From the NCBI RefSeq assembly GCF_040126305.1, contig NZ_CP149511.1, forward strand, positions 930,001 to 994,000: a stretch of 64,000 nucleotides of DNA, given 5' to 3'. A program made the position numbers and the translations under genes. This DNA is from Pararhizobium sp. A13 (lineage in GTDB: Bacteria > Pseudomonadota > Alphaproteobacteria > Rhizobiales > Rhizobiaceae). The notes under the pieces are model-generated. The model searched no databases. It was given only the letters and a program-made list of their open reading frames with translations, and was not told the DNA's origin. Of the stretch, positions 53,457 through 61,843 are shown piece after piece (within the stretch, counting starts at the first letter, position 1; each line of letters starts with the position of its first letter).

Positions 53457-54695
53457 ATGGCCTTCAACACGCAACGGCTTCAATTTGCCGGCCATTCCGG
53501 CGCAACCCTGGCCGCCCGCCTCGACCTGCCAAGCGGGCCTTTGCGCGCCTACGCACTGTTTGCCCATTGTTTTACCTGTTCCAAGGATTTGGCGGCAGCG
53601 CGCCGCATCGCAGCGGAACTGGCGCGCGAAGGCATCGCTGTCCTGCGCTTTGATTTCACGGGTCTGGGATCGAGCGAAGGCGAATTCGCCTCGACAAATT
53701 TCTCCTCCAATGTTGCCGACCTGCTTTCGGCCGCCGATTATTTACGTGATCGTTATCAGGCACCGTCGTTGCTGATCGGTCACTCGCTCGGCGGCGCGGC
53801 TGTCCTGGCCGTCGCCAAGGACATTCCTGAAGTGCGCGCCGTGGCAACGATCGGCGCGCCGGCCGATGCGGCCCACGTGTTGAAGAACTTCGGAACGAGC
53901 CTCGAGGAGATCGAAAAGAGTGGTGCGGCCGAAGTCGATCTTGCCGGACGCAAGTTCCTTGTCAGAAAACAATTTGTCGAGGATACGCGCGCACAGAGCA
54001 TAAAAGACGCTGTTGCAAGCCTGAAAAAGCCGCTCCTCATCCTTCACGCACCGCTGGACCAGTCGGTCGGAATCGAAAACGCCACGGAAATCTTCCTCGC
54101 GGCTAAACATCCCAAGAGCTTTATATCGCTAGACAAGGCCGACCACTTGCTTAGCAACCCGGAGGACGCGGCATTCGCCGGACGGATCATTTCGGGATGG
54201 CTGACGCGCTATCTCGCCGCCGACACGCCGCATGGCACGGGGCCGATCGAACATGTCCGCGTGACGGAGACCGGGGAAAGCAGGTTTCAGAATGCGGTTC
54301 AGGCCGGCAGCCACCGTCTCTTCGCCGATGAACCCGAAACGGTGGGCGGGCTCGATTCTGGACCATCGCCCTATGACTTTCTGTCTATCGCACTTGGCGC
54401 CTGCACGTCGATGACGCTACGCCTATATGCCGATCACAAGAAGCTGACGCTCGGGCGCATCGGCGTCGACGTGTCGCATGCGAAGATCCATGCCAAGGAT
54501 TGCGAGGAGTGCTCCGAAACGGAACGCAGCGGCAGCGCCCGGATCGACCATTTCGAGCGTGTCATCTCCATCGATGGCGAGGTCTCGGAGGAGTTTCGCG
54601 ACAAGATCGTCGAAATTGCCGGCAAGTGCCCAGTCCATCGCACGCTCGAATCCGTCGCAAAGATAAAAACCGTCGTGAAACAGAATTTCAAATGA
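53457..54695 (+). CDS. Alpha/beta-hydrolase fused to an OsmC-type domain
   Basis: 412 residues from ATG 53457, with GAAGGAG nine bases upstream; the open frame upstream overlaps msrA and is ignored. Residues ~1-260 are an alpha/beta-hydrolase with nucleophile Ser110 in GHSLGG, Asp in LHAPLDQSV and His in DKADHLL. Residues ~270-412 form an OsmC/Ohr-like domain with redox Cys in IALGACTSMTLRLYAD and GKCPVH. The OsmC half would reduce organic or fatty-acid hydroperoxides; the hydrolase half might release them from esters. Downstream of msrA on the same strand, in an oxidative-damage neighbourhood. Confidence 0.9.
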   Translation: MAFNTQRLQFAGHSGATLAARLDLPSGPLRAYALFAHCFTCSKDLAAARRIAAELAREGIAVLRFDFTGLGSSEGEFASTNFSSNVADLLSAADYLRDRYQAPSLLIGHSLGGAAVLAVAKDIPEVRAVATIGAPADAAHVLKNFGTSLEEIEKSGAAEVDLAGRKFLVRKQFVEDTRAQSIKDAVASLKKPLLILHAPLDQSVGIENATEIFLAAKHPKSFISLDKADHLLSNPEDAAFAGRIISGWLTRYLAADTPHGTGPIEHVRVTETGESRFQNAVQAGSHRLFADEPETVGGLDSGPSPYDFLSIALGACTSMTLRLYADHKKLTLGRIGVDVSHAKIHAKDCEECSETERSGSARIDHFERVISIDGEVSEEFRDKIVEIAGKCPVHRTLESVAKIKTVVKQNFK

Positions 54696-54995
54696 CAGGA
54701 CGATAGCTTCAGCGTCGGGGCCCTTGATTGTAAAACGATAATACCGCCGCCGGCCAAGCGGACGTCATCCTTGCGCGAGATGGACATGCGAGGCCTTGCC
54801 CGGTCAAGGCCGGCCGTCTTGTTGGTATATCCGACCCTACGAGAAGGAAGATGCCCCCAATTGAGCGGCACCTGAACGGATGCCGGCCGTCGAATGCGGC
54901 TGGCACGACACTGTTTGGGTTCAAGAATTCGGTCTGCAGCCACCGGATCATCGCTCTGAAGATCCAGTGGCCCGGTCAAAGGTGATACCCGATGG

Positions 54996-55421
54996 TCAAG
55001 CCTCGTCAGGCCCCTTCCTGTACACTAGGAATTTGTTGCCTTCAGGGTCGCGGAAATATGCGCAGTACGGGCCGTCGGAGTTTTCCCCTCTCGGACCAGG
55101 AGCGCCCTCGTCAGAGCCGCCAGCCGCCAAAGCGACCGCATGCGCCTCCCGAACCTGAACACGGGAACGAGCTTCGAACGCGACCATCCCGCCATTGCCG
55201 ACGTTTGCCGGCTCGCCGTTGAAGGGGCTGATCACACCGAATTCGAGGGTCTTGTGACCATAATAGACAGCCCTACCGGGCTGAACGAGAACGCGCCCGA
55301 TTCCGAATACGGCGAGCAGCATGTCATAGAATGCCGCTGCAGCATCCAGATCATTGGTGCCTACGGTGGAGTGCCCCGGCAGCCCGCGCGGCTTCTCGGG
55401 CTGAGCTGTGATATCGTTCAT
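54996..55421 (-). CDS. VOC-superfamily (glyoxalase/bleomycin-resistance-like) protein
   Basis: 141 residues from ATG 55421 (AGAGGAAG upstream). Pattern GHSTVGTNDLDAAAAFYDMLL at the N-terminus and DGPYCAYFRDPEGNKFLVYR at the C-terminus give the paired beta-alpha-beta-beta-beta metal-binding fold. Metal ligands are plausibly His17 and the Glu of DPEGNKF. Substrate unknown. Confidence 0.85.
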   Translation of the reverse strand: MNDITAQPEKPRGLPGHSTVGTNDLDAAAAFYDMLLAVFGIGRVLVQPGRAVYYGHKTLEFGVISPFNGEPANVGNGGMVAFEARSRVQVREAHAVALAAGGSDEGAPGPRGENSDGPYCAYFRDPEGNKFLVYRKGPDEA

Positions 55422-55634
55422 TACGATCTTCCTCTTACGTTACAGGCGGCTAGGGTGGTGACACCATCCCCGGCTCGCAGAGGAGATTTGCGCGCTTCTT
55501 GTGTATCGAATTTTTCACAAATGCAGCTAGTGTGTATCGACCTGTGTCAAATTGCCGGGCTGATACACACTCATACAACTCCCTTTATCGCAATGCAGAC
55601 CCGGGAAGAGAGCGGCGATACATGCCGTTACAAT

Positions 55635-55668
55635 GGCCCGCGAATGGTTATGGAGCAAGTGCCACAAG
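55635..55668 (+). repeat. Left 34-bp inverted repeat of the RES-Xre cassette
   Basis: A 34-base segment beginning GGCCCGCGAATGGTTATGGA and ending AAGTGCCACAAG matches the inverse of 57020-57053 with one mismatch. It lies eight bases beyond the RES stop. Confidence 0.85.
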
Positions 55669-55675
55669 CCACCCG

Positions 55676-56374
55676 TTAAATTACCGCCAGTACTGCCCCG
55701 GTGTCGTACTGACGCACGAAATCTACCCGCATGCCGTTCCAGTGATAGCAGTAGTGCCGCCCTTGGACAGGAATGGTTATGGCGTTTGGCCAGAAGATGC
55801 CGATGCAACGTTGACCAGGCATTCGAACGCTGTTCCACAAGAGACCATCGCTTCCCGCTGCCCGAAGTCCACGTCCCTCAACTTGGGAAGCGGTGTAATC
55901 GTGCGGATGCAGGACGTCAGGCACCGCGTTCACGTCGTCTAGTGCCCGGTCCACGCTGCCCACCAAGACACGAAAGTCCGATGTCCACCCCGGAGGCTGG
56001 GGCGTTGAACTCATGAACTTCTGATGGTGATGTATTGTTTCGGCGACAGCGACTTCTTCACTGTCGCCTGCATAGTAGATACCATAGCCTCCGTCCGTGA
56101 AGCGTCCCGGCCGCCCTGTTGAGCAATGGACAAATGGGGCCATTACATAACTAGCGCCGGTGCCCGAAACGCGACGGTTCGCGGGCACCTTGCCAAGATC
56201 GCCCACCTCAAACCGAATGCGTGGATTCGTTTTCGCCTCGACGGCGACAAGGGCCTCCCAGTCGCGGGGGTCGGCGATGTCCTCGAACAAATCGATAGGC
56301 GGATGGATCGATCTAATGATGCGGTAGGTTTTAGGCCACTGTACATGGGAACGGACAGCAAGGCCACTTACCAT
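55676..56374 (-). CDS. RES-domain toxin
   Basis: About 232 residues from ATG 56374 (MVSGLAVRSHVQWPKTYRII). RES features include the Arg near RFTDGGYGIYYAGDSEEVAVAETIHHHQKF and the Ser-containing C-terminal strand region. These toxins degrade NAD+. The start lies inside the last codons of the antitoxin gene (7-base overlap), as is usual for Xre-RES pairs. In contrast to the broken RES gene at 3.6-4.2 kb this one seems intact. Confidence 0.85.
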   Translation of the reverse strand: MVSGLAVRSHVQWPKTYRIIRSIHPPIDLFEDIADPRDWEALVAVEAKTNPRIRFEVGDLGKVPANRRVSGTGASYVMAPFVHCSTGRPGRFTDGGYGIYYAGDSEEVAVAETIHHHQKFMSSTPQPPGWTSDFRVLVGSVDRALDDVNAVPDVLHPHDYTASQVEGRGLRAAGSDGLLWNSVRMPGQRCIGIFWPNAITIPVQGRHYCYHWNGMRVDFVRQYDTGAVLAVI

Positions 56375-56781
56375 GCGCTCCGCTCCGCATCGAGCCATTC
56401 ACGCATCACGGCAAGATCAGAAAGCTCGCCCTGAAGCATCACGTCTAGCGCCGACTTGCCGCCAAAGGCCGTATTAGGCGCTTTGATCCACTCATATCCC
56501 CTTGTTGCGTCCTTAAACAGGTGTCGCACCCCCTTATGGATACCCATCAGGTGAGCCATCCGCATTTTCAGGTCTCGATCGACACGTCCCACGTTGCCTT
56601 CTTTCCACCGTGCCCAAGTGCGGGCTGACAAACCACCCAGCAAGGTGCAAGCCTGCGCGTCTGTGAGCTTCCAAGCGTTGAAGAGGTTCACCGTCGTGCG
56701 GGCGAGCGCCCCTGCTTCCACATCGGTGATTTCAGCCGATGCTCTGTTGAAGGGAGTCGACGCAATAGGTTGGAGCAGCAT
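56368..56781 (-). CDS. Xre/MbcA/ParS-type antitoxin
   Basis: 137 residues from ATG 56781 (AGAGGA upstream). N-terminal HTH-like region (VNLFNAWKLTDAQACTLLGGLSARTWARWKEG, ~31-62) and a C-terminal MbcA/ParS toxin-binding domain (TAFGGKSALDVMLQGELSDLAVMREWLDAE) with the conserved 'F.G.SALD....G' motif. Neutralises the RES toxin encoded downstream. A longer frame to 56910 lacks a ribosome site and overlaps a small gene. Confidence 0.87.
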   Translation of the reverse strand: MLLQPIASTPFNRASAEITDVEAGALARTTVNLFNAWKLTDAQACTLLGGLSARTWARWKEGNVGRVDRDLKMRMAHLMGIHKGVRHLFKDATRGYEWIKAPNTAFGGKSALDVMLQGELSDLAVMREWLDAERSAW

Positions 56782-56834
56782 GGCATCCTCTCTTTCTGAC
56801 AGAAAACTAGCACATTGTTGCCAATTGGCAAAGC

Positions 56835-56966
56835 CTATTCTCTTTCGTACGACCGCATCACATCGACAGCGGACGGGCTTTCGAGAACGACGATCTCGTC
56901 TCGCTCCCATTGGATTTGGGCGGCTAGGTCCGCCAGTTTCTGCTCAAATTCCTCGACAACTGCCAT
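56835..56966 (-). CDS. 43-aa acidic helical protein upstream of the RES-Xre pair
   Basis: ATG 56966 with AAGGAG eight bases before it; 43 codons (MAVVEEFEQKLADLAAQIQW...), stop TAG 56835-56837. Predicted to be almost entirely helical, acidic, with heptad-like spacing of L/I/V in the first half. It lies 53 bases upstream of the antitoxin gene, inside the inverted-repeat cassette and on the same strand, so it is probably cotranscribed. No family recognised. Confidence 0.55.
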   Translation of the reverse strand: MAVVEEFEQKLADLAAQIQWERDEIVVLESPSAVDVMRSYERE

Positions 56967-57019
56967 ACGCGATACTCCTTGGGCCAGGCCCAGGAGATAG
57001 CATCAGAGGTTACGGGAAT

Positions 57020-57053
57020 CTTGTGGCACTTGCCCCATAACCATTCGCGGGCC
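57020..57053 (-). repeat. Right 34-bp inverted repeat of the RES-Xre cassette
   Basis: Inverse of 55635-55668, 33 of 34 bases identical. It lies 53 bases upstream of the 43-aa frame. Confidence 0.85.
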
Positions 57054-57363
57054 GGTATCCCGCCTGCGGGTGTAGGGCTGGAGAGGAGAGGCCGTCGGCA
57101 TTTTGGTGGTGTCTAACCCCGTCCCATAACGTGGTCCATGGGCTGCTGTGGTTGGCTACGCGCCTCACACGCCGCTTGATCGCAAAATTGTTGGGTCCCC
57201 CAAGTCAATTTTCAGTACCGGCCTCTACGGCTGGCAACGAACAGCCGGCCGGGGGGAAGGCGTTCTTCCTCCAGATTGCGATCTTACAAGTTCCAATTAG
57301 CGGCAAGTTGACTTCCAATTAGCCGAGAACGATAGTTCCAATCGTCCGAGATTCGTGGAAGAC
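57054..57363. other. Gap with three TTCCAAT repeats before the ATPase remnant
   Basis: TTCCAATTAG at 57291, TTCCAATTAGC at 57313 and TTCCAATCG at 57336 lie 22-23 bp apart, two helical turns, immediately upstream of the ATPase pseudogene start. They may have been an operator. Otherwise no gene is seen. Confidence 0.4.
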
Positions 57364-58427
57364 ATGTTCGAGAGGTTTGTAGAGCAGCGCGCGGAGGAAG
57401 CTCGACGACCAGACGGTTCTCGAAGCCGCGCAATCCGATCCTGCTGGCTTCATTCGGGGCCTTGATCGAGCCAGCATCGACGAGATCCAGCGCGCACCCG
57501 ACCTACTGCTGGCGATCAAGAAGACAGTCGATGAGGACTATCGTCCGGGCAGGTTTCTGCTTACCGGATCGGCGAACGTGCTGACTTTACCTCGGATTGC
57601 GGACAGTCTGGCCGGACGGATGGAGACCATTCGAATGCTGCCGCTGGCGCGGGCCGAGATCGAAGGCCGGACGCCGACCTTTCTGGAACGCCTCTTCGAA
57701 GGGAAGCTACTGAGCCAACGGAACTCTCAGCCGCGACAGCGAACGGCGGCGGCAGGACTGGGGCCGTTCCTATCTAACTTCGATCCTGACCCGAGATTTG
57801 CGGGACATTGCCGATGTGGAGAAGCTGACCGAGTTGCCGAAGTTCGTGCGGCTATTGGCCGAACATTCCGGTCAATTGGTCAACTACTCGCAGTTCGGCG
57901 GCAGCATCAACGTCAGCCACAAAACGGGGCAGCGTTATGTCGGGCTGCTCGAACAGGTGTTCCTGGTCGCGACGCTGCAACCATGGTTCACCAATACACT
58001 GAAGCGCATCGTCAAGACACCCAAGCTGCATTTCCTCGATTCAGGTCTGCTGGCCAGTGTGCGCGGGCTCACCTTCGACCGAGTGAAGGCGGATCGCGGA
58101 ACATTCGGCGCGCTGCTGGAGAGCTTCGTGTTTTCCGAAGTCCTGAAGCTAATGACGGCCTCGGACCTGCGGCTGACACCATATCATTTCCGGGATCGGG
58201 ACATGCGCGAGGTGGACATCGTGCTGGAACGCGACGACGGGATAATCGCTGGCATCGAGGTCAAGGCCAGCGCCACGGTCAAGGCCGGCGATTTCGGAGG
58301 GCTCCGCGCACTTGCCGAGGCCTGCGGCGATCGTTTCGCCTTCGGCGTCGTCCTCTACGACAATACAGATGTCGTGCCGTTCGGCGACAAGTTGGCCGCG
58401 GTGCCGCTGTCCAGCATGTGGGGCTGA
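57364..58427 (+). pseudogene. AAA ATPase with DUF4143 domain, P-loop deleted and frame broken
   Basis: ATG 57364 begins the normal N-terminus (MFERFVEQRAEEA). The sequence then jumps, in another frame, to KLDDQTVLEAAQSDPAGFIRG...DEIQRAPDLLLAIKK...RFLLTGSANVLTL, so the ~45 residues with the Walker A loop are missing. A second break near 57710-57760 leads into TLSRDSERRRQDWGRSYLTS and the intact C-terminal half (57798-58427) with the DUF4143 nuclease-like part (DMREVDIVLERDDGIIAGIEVKAS). An inactive relic of a mobile P-loop ATPase family. Confidence 0.82.
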
Positions 58428-58783
58428 GAATGATTGCAGAAGCCAACGGGATGAATCGTAGTTTCGGCTAGCGTGGCGTGCTGTAGCGTGGTTGCAGGGG
58501 GCCTGATTGCGCAGAGACTTGTGATTTCTCGCGTTGATGGGAATCGAACTGCGGGTCTTGAGAGTTTTCTGTGTTAGAAGCAAATACTCGCGGTGCCAGC
58601 GCAGCAGGTGCGAATGGTTTTTTTGAACGAGCGCATTGGCCTGGGCCTCACGGGCCCGCAATCTGGTTGGCGTGATGGTCAAGTTTTGCGTGGACCATTG
58701 CTAAAATGCCATCAGATTTATTCACCTGATATTTTCACCGAATCCCTCAAAGATAGCGACCCCTGCAAAAGCTCCGTTTACCG
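58428..58783. other. Gap without recognisable gene
   Basis: No open frame with family support. The last part is A/T-richer and should hold the promoter of the GGDEF-like gene. Confidence 0.3.
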
Positions 58784-59542
58784 ATGACTCTGCAATTTTG
58801 TTCTCGCCAAGCCGTAATCGTCCCGCATATCAAGATAGCAACGCTCGGCGCCCTTGCCTGTGCCGTTGGAGCGATCGCAGCCGTTTGCGTAATAAGCCTG
58901 CTTATTCCCGACCGTCCGTTTTGGGCAGAATTGACCGCCGTGGCGTCAATAACGGCAGCTGCTACATTTCCGCTTCAATTTGCGCTTTGTCTACGCAACG
59001 AAGCGCTTCGTGAGATCCAAAAAGAACTTCAGCACGCACTCCGTCATGATCCCGTCACGGGTACACTGCGCGCCAACGCATTTGCGACCTCGGTCGAGCA
59101 TGCGATAGACCGCAGGCGCCTGAGCACTGCTGAAAGCCCGGATGGCGTCATGCTCGTTCTCAGGGTCGGCAATTTCGATGAGATCGGTCGCCGCTATGGC
59201 CCGCAATGGGCAGATACGCTGCTTCAATCGATTGTTCGGATCGTACATTCTTCCGTGCGCTATGGTGATCTCGTCGCCCGCCTTGCCTCCGACGAACTCG
59301 GGATCTATCTGCCAGGCACAACAACGGAAGACGCCAGAGACATCTGCGAGCGCATCCGCGCGCGGATAGACGAGACCACCTTCACAGCCGGGCAAGAGCG
59401 CCATATATCGGTGACGGTGCGGCTTGGCGGTACCAGGGTCGGGGACCAGGCCGACTTTCAGGCACTCCGCGAGGCAGCTAACCACGCCGCCCTTGCGGAG
59501 GAAGCGGCTGGCCCCCTCCTATTCCGGGAGCTGTTTTCGTGA
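58784..59542 (+). CDS. Membrane protein with degenerate GGDEF domain
   Basis: 252 residues. Two hydrophobic segments (~18-40 and ~48-68) precede a GGDEF-like domain (~88-250). The signature is ARLASDELGIYLPG, so GG is replaced by AS and the final Phe by Leu; the usual DxLTGL motif reads DPVTGTLRA. Catalysis is unlikely, and it may bind GTP or cyclic di-GMP, or serve as a dimer partner. It stands alone. Compare the intact CHASE4-GGDEF protein at 1.4-2.8 kb. Confidence 0.8.
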   Translation: MTLQFCSRQAVIVPHIKIATLGALACAVGAIAAVCVISLLIPDRPFWAELTAVASITAAATFPLQFALCLRNEALREIQKELQHALRHDPVTGTLRANAFATSVEHAIDRRRLSTAESPDGVMLVLRVGNFDEIGRRYGPQWADTLLQSIVRIVHSSVRYGDLVARLASDELGIYLPGTTTEDARDICERIRARIDETTFTAGQERHISVTVRLGGTRVGDQADFQALREAANHAALAEEAAGPLLFRELFS

Positions 59543-59747
59543 CAGGGAGGCTTTCGGGCCTGCTCTGCGGGGCGTCGCCTTATTCTGTACAGGGGCGCGG
59601 AATGCGAACCGTTGTGGCCGCCTATGCAACGCTTCCACTGTCGGGCAATCGACCCTGAGGTATCGACGCGGCAGCCACGGACGCCGTTGCCCATCATCTG
59701 AATGCGGCGCGCCGCGGAGTTATGGGTATGTGCTAACCCGCGGCGTC

Positions 59748-60458
59748 CTAGAAGATCCGTCCCACCACCTCGTCAAGCGACCGCGGCCAATGCGGCATGG
59801 TCCAGCCGAATGCCGCGGCGAACTTGGTGGTGGACAGTTGCGTGTTCAATGGGCGCGGTGCTTGCACGGGAAATTCGGCGGCTGTTATGTCACGAACCTC
59901 CGCCCACGGCCCCCCACGAGCGCGGCTTGAGGAGAACACATGACGCGCGAAATCGGCCCATGAAGTAATGCCGCTTCCCGCGAGGTGATAGGTACCGTAC
60001 GCCCCGCCCTCACCCATCGCAACGGCGGCGCGCAGAACGGCGGCTGCAATGTCGAGCGCCGACGAGGGATTGCCGCGCTGGTCTGCGACGACCGCGATTT
60101 CCTTACGTGCGCTTGCCAGCCGCAGCATAGTTTTAACGAAGTTCGTCCCGAACGAGCTGTACACCCAGCTCGTCCGCAAGATGAGATGGCGAGGGCTCGC
60201 CGCCGCCACGGCGATTTCGCCCGCGAGCTTGGAAGCGCCGTAGACGTTCAGGGGCGCCGGCGCATCCGTCTCGCGGTCGGGGACGAACGCGATGAGATGG
60301 CTATAACTTCTGCCCAGCTCGCGCGGTCGCCGACCGTCGAGGAGATCGCAGATGCGCTCAACAACGGCAGCATTGCAGCGCTCGGCGCGTGCGCCGATGT
60401 TGTAGCTTTTCAGTGCGCGTACATGGTCCTCCACATGCAGCCAATCCCGCACATTCAT
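59748..60458 (-). pseudogene. In-frame RmlB-RmlD chimera left by deletion
   Basis: The open frame of 236 residues begins [39 protein letters not shown], the C-terminal third of dTDP-glucose 4,6-dehydratase (RmlB). After AFVPDR it continues as the C-terminal three-quarters of dTDP-4-dehydrorhamnose reductase (RmlD): PLNVYGASKLAGEIAV, RTSWVYSSFGTNFVKTM, YHLAGSGITSWADFA. Both N-terminal NAD(P)-binding Rossmann parts are missing, so neither enzyme can work. It lies directly after an RmlA remnant, indicating collapse of an rmlA-B-D rhamnose set. Confidence 0.85.
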
Positions 60459-60479
60459 CCCAGTGCCTTAGTCCGGCAG

Positions 60480-60618
60480 TGATACCCGCCAGCGTCAGCG
60501 TGCCCAGTGGATAGTAGATCATCGGTTTGTCGTGCATGGGCAGCAGTTGCTTCGAAACCGATATGGTAACGGGCTAGAGCCGCGTTCCGCTGCCGCCTGC
60601 CAGAATGATCTCTTTCAT
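60480..60618 (-). pseudogene. rmlA: Glucose-1-phosphate thymidylyltransferase (RmlA), N-terminal remnant
   Basis: ATG 60618 starts MKEIILAGGSGTRL, the nucleotide-binding loop of RmlA, but codon 15 is TAG (60574-60576) where Tyr is expected. The frame continues [20 protein letters not shown] then [11 protein letters not shown] before similarity ends and the RmlB fragment begins. Only ~45 of ~290 codons remain. The premature stop shows decay in addition to deletion. Confidence 0.85.
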
Positions 60619-60708
60619 GCAGTTTCTCCCGTTGCCATTTCCACGCACCACCCACCGCGGTCACGCTCGGACCGAGAATACAGGACGGGACGGGACAGAT
60701 CACATTGA

Positions 60709-61839
60709 TCATCTCACCGATCCTTCACCGGTATCTGGTTCGGTGGCCGCAACGCCGGCCGGGCTCAAGGCGCCGCAACGCCAGACGCTGTAGACCGGTT
60801 GGGTGTCCCAGTCATAGTAGAAGGCCGCTTTCAGCCTTCCCTTCTCCATCAGCTCCGCGAAGCTGCGGCGCACGGCACGGATCGCTCCTTCACGCTCGCG
60901 ATCGTCGACCGGGCAGGAAAGAGCGGTGTTGGCAATGCCCCATTCGGTCACCCAGCACGGCTTACCTTCCCCTTCAGGCCGGCAAAAGTCGAGAAGCGTC
61001 GTCACATAGCGTGCAAGCGCCGCGTCACCTTTGCGCCCCGGATAGACATGAATGCCATAGCCATCGATCAACGCGTCGATCCCCCGTTCCCGCAGGAGTG
61101 AGACAAACGCGCCGGGATCGAGCCGTTCCATCCCGCGATAGTCGGCCTCGTCTGCGCCGACATCGGAAAGTCCGGCAGAAATCAGAAGCGCGCCGCGGCT
61201 ATGCACCGTCCCCCGCAATTCCTCTCGGGTGATCCGGACGGCGCCGACATATGCGTCGAGCCCGCGCTCGAAGGCCGAGCGATTTGCGACTTCCGAAACG
61301 TTGCGCGGCGTCTGCCACCCAGGTTTTTCATAGACGACGAGGTCGCCGTTGTAAGCGCTGTAGTTTATTTCATTTCCGGGCTCGACGGCGTCGATGCGGA
61401 TGCCCATTCCGTCAATGCGGCGAAGCGCCGAGCGCAGGTGCGCTCGGTAGAGATCGAGATCGAGATCCGAAAGCCGCTGAACATCCCAGATGCGGCCGAA
61501 ACCGGTGCGAGGGCGCACCTCCGCCGGATAGTAGTCCTTGTTGCCGAGCTGGATCTCGAGGAGGATTTTCAGCCCCAGTCGGTCCGCCATCTCCAGCGCT
61601 TCGATGCTCTTCTCCACCGGCCTCGACAGCGAAAGCCGGACATGGGTGATGCCGCTTGCCGCGATTTCCTTCAGCACGCGCTCCTGATCGCCGCGGGAAA
61701 GCCAGGCTAGGTTTACGCGGTTGATGCCGATGCGACCGGAGAGCACATCGTCAGCGCCCGCCGGCAGCGCCGGGGCAAAGGCCCAGAGCACTGCCAGCGC
61801 GCAGGCAAGGGGCACGCGCGTTTGCGCCACCCCCCTCAT
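60709..61839 (-). CDS. Secreted clan GH-A glycoside hydrolase linked to polysaccharide
   Basis: About 376 residues from ATG 61839, four bases after the pyruvyltransferase stop. A signal peptide (VPLACALAVLWAFAPALPAGADD) leads to a TIM-barrel with the two catalytic Glu candidates of clan GH-A: acid/base in VEPGNEINY (~170) and nucleophile in CWVTEWGIAN (~312). Also HVYPGRKGD and YYDWDTQP. It probably trims or releases an exopolysaccharide. Cotranscribed with the two pyruvyltransferases; the exact family (GH5/GH39-like) is not certain. Confidence 0.75.
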   Translation of the reverse strand: MRGVAQTRVPLACALAVLWAFAPALPAGADDVLSGRIGINRVNLAWLSRGDQERVLKEIAASGITHVRLSLSRPVEKSIEALEMADRLGLKILLEIQLGNKDYYPAEVRPRTGFGRIWDVQRLSDLDLDLYRAHLRSALRRIDGMGIRIDAVEPGNEINYSAYNGDLVVYEKPGWQTPRNVSEVANRSAFERGLDAYVGAVRITREELRGTVHSRGALLISAGLSDVGADEADYRGMERLDPGAFVSLLRERGIDALIDGYGIHVYPGRKGDAALARYVTTLLDFCRPEGEGKPCWVTEWGIANTALSCPVDDREREGAIRAVRRSFAELMEKGRLKAAFYYDWDTQPVYSVWRCGALSPAGVAATEPDTGEGSVR

Positions 61840-61843
61840 CCGC

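Noticed and set aside
58530..58570. Possible tRNA T-arm (GTTCGATTCCC on the minus strand)
   Set aside because: The flanking bases do not form the required 5-bp stem, and no anticodon or acceptor stem can be built around it.
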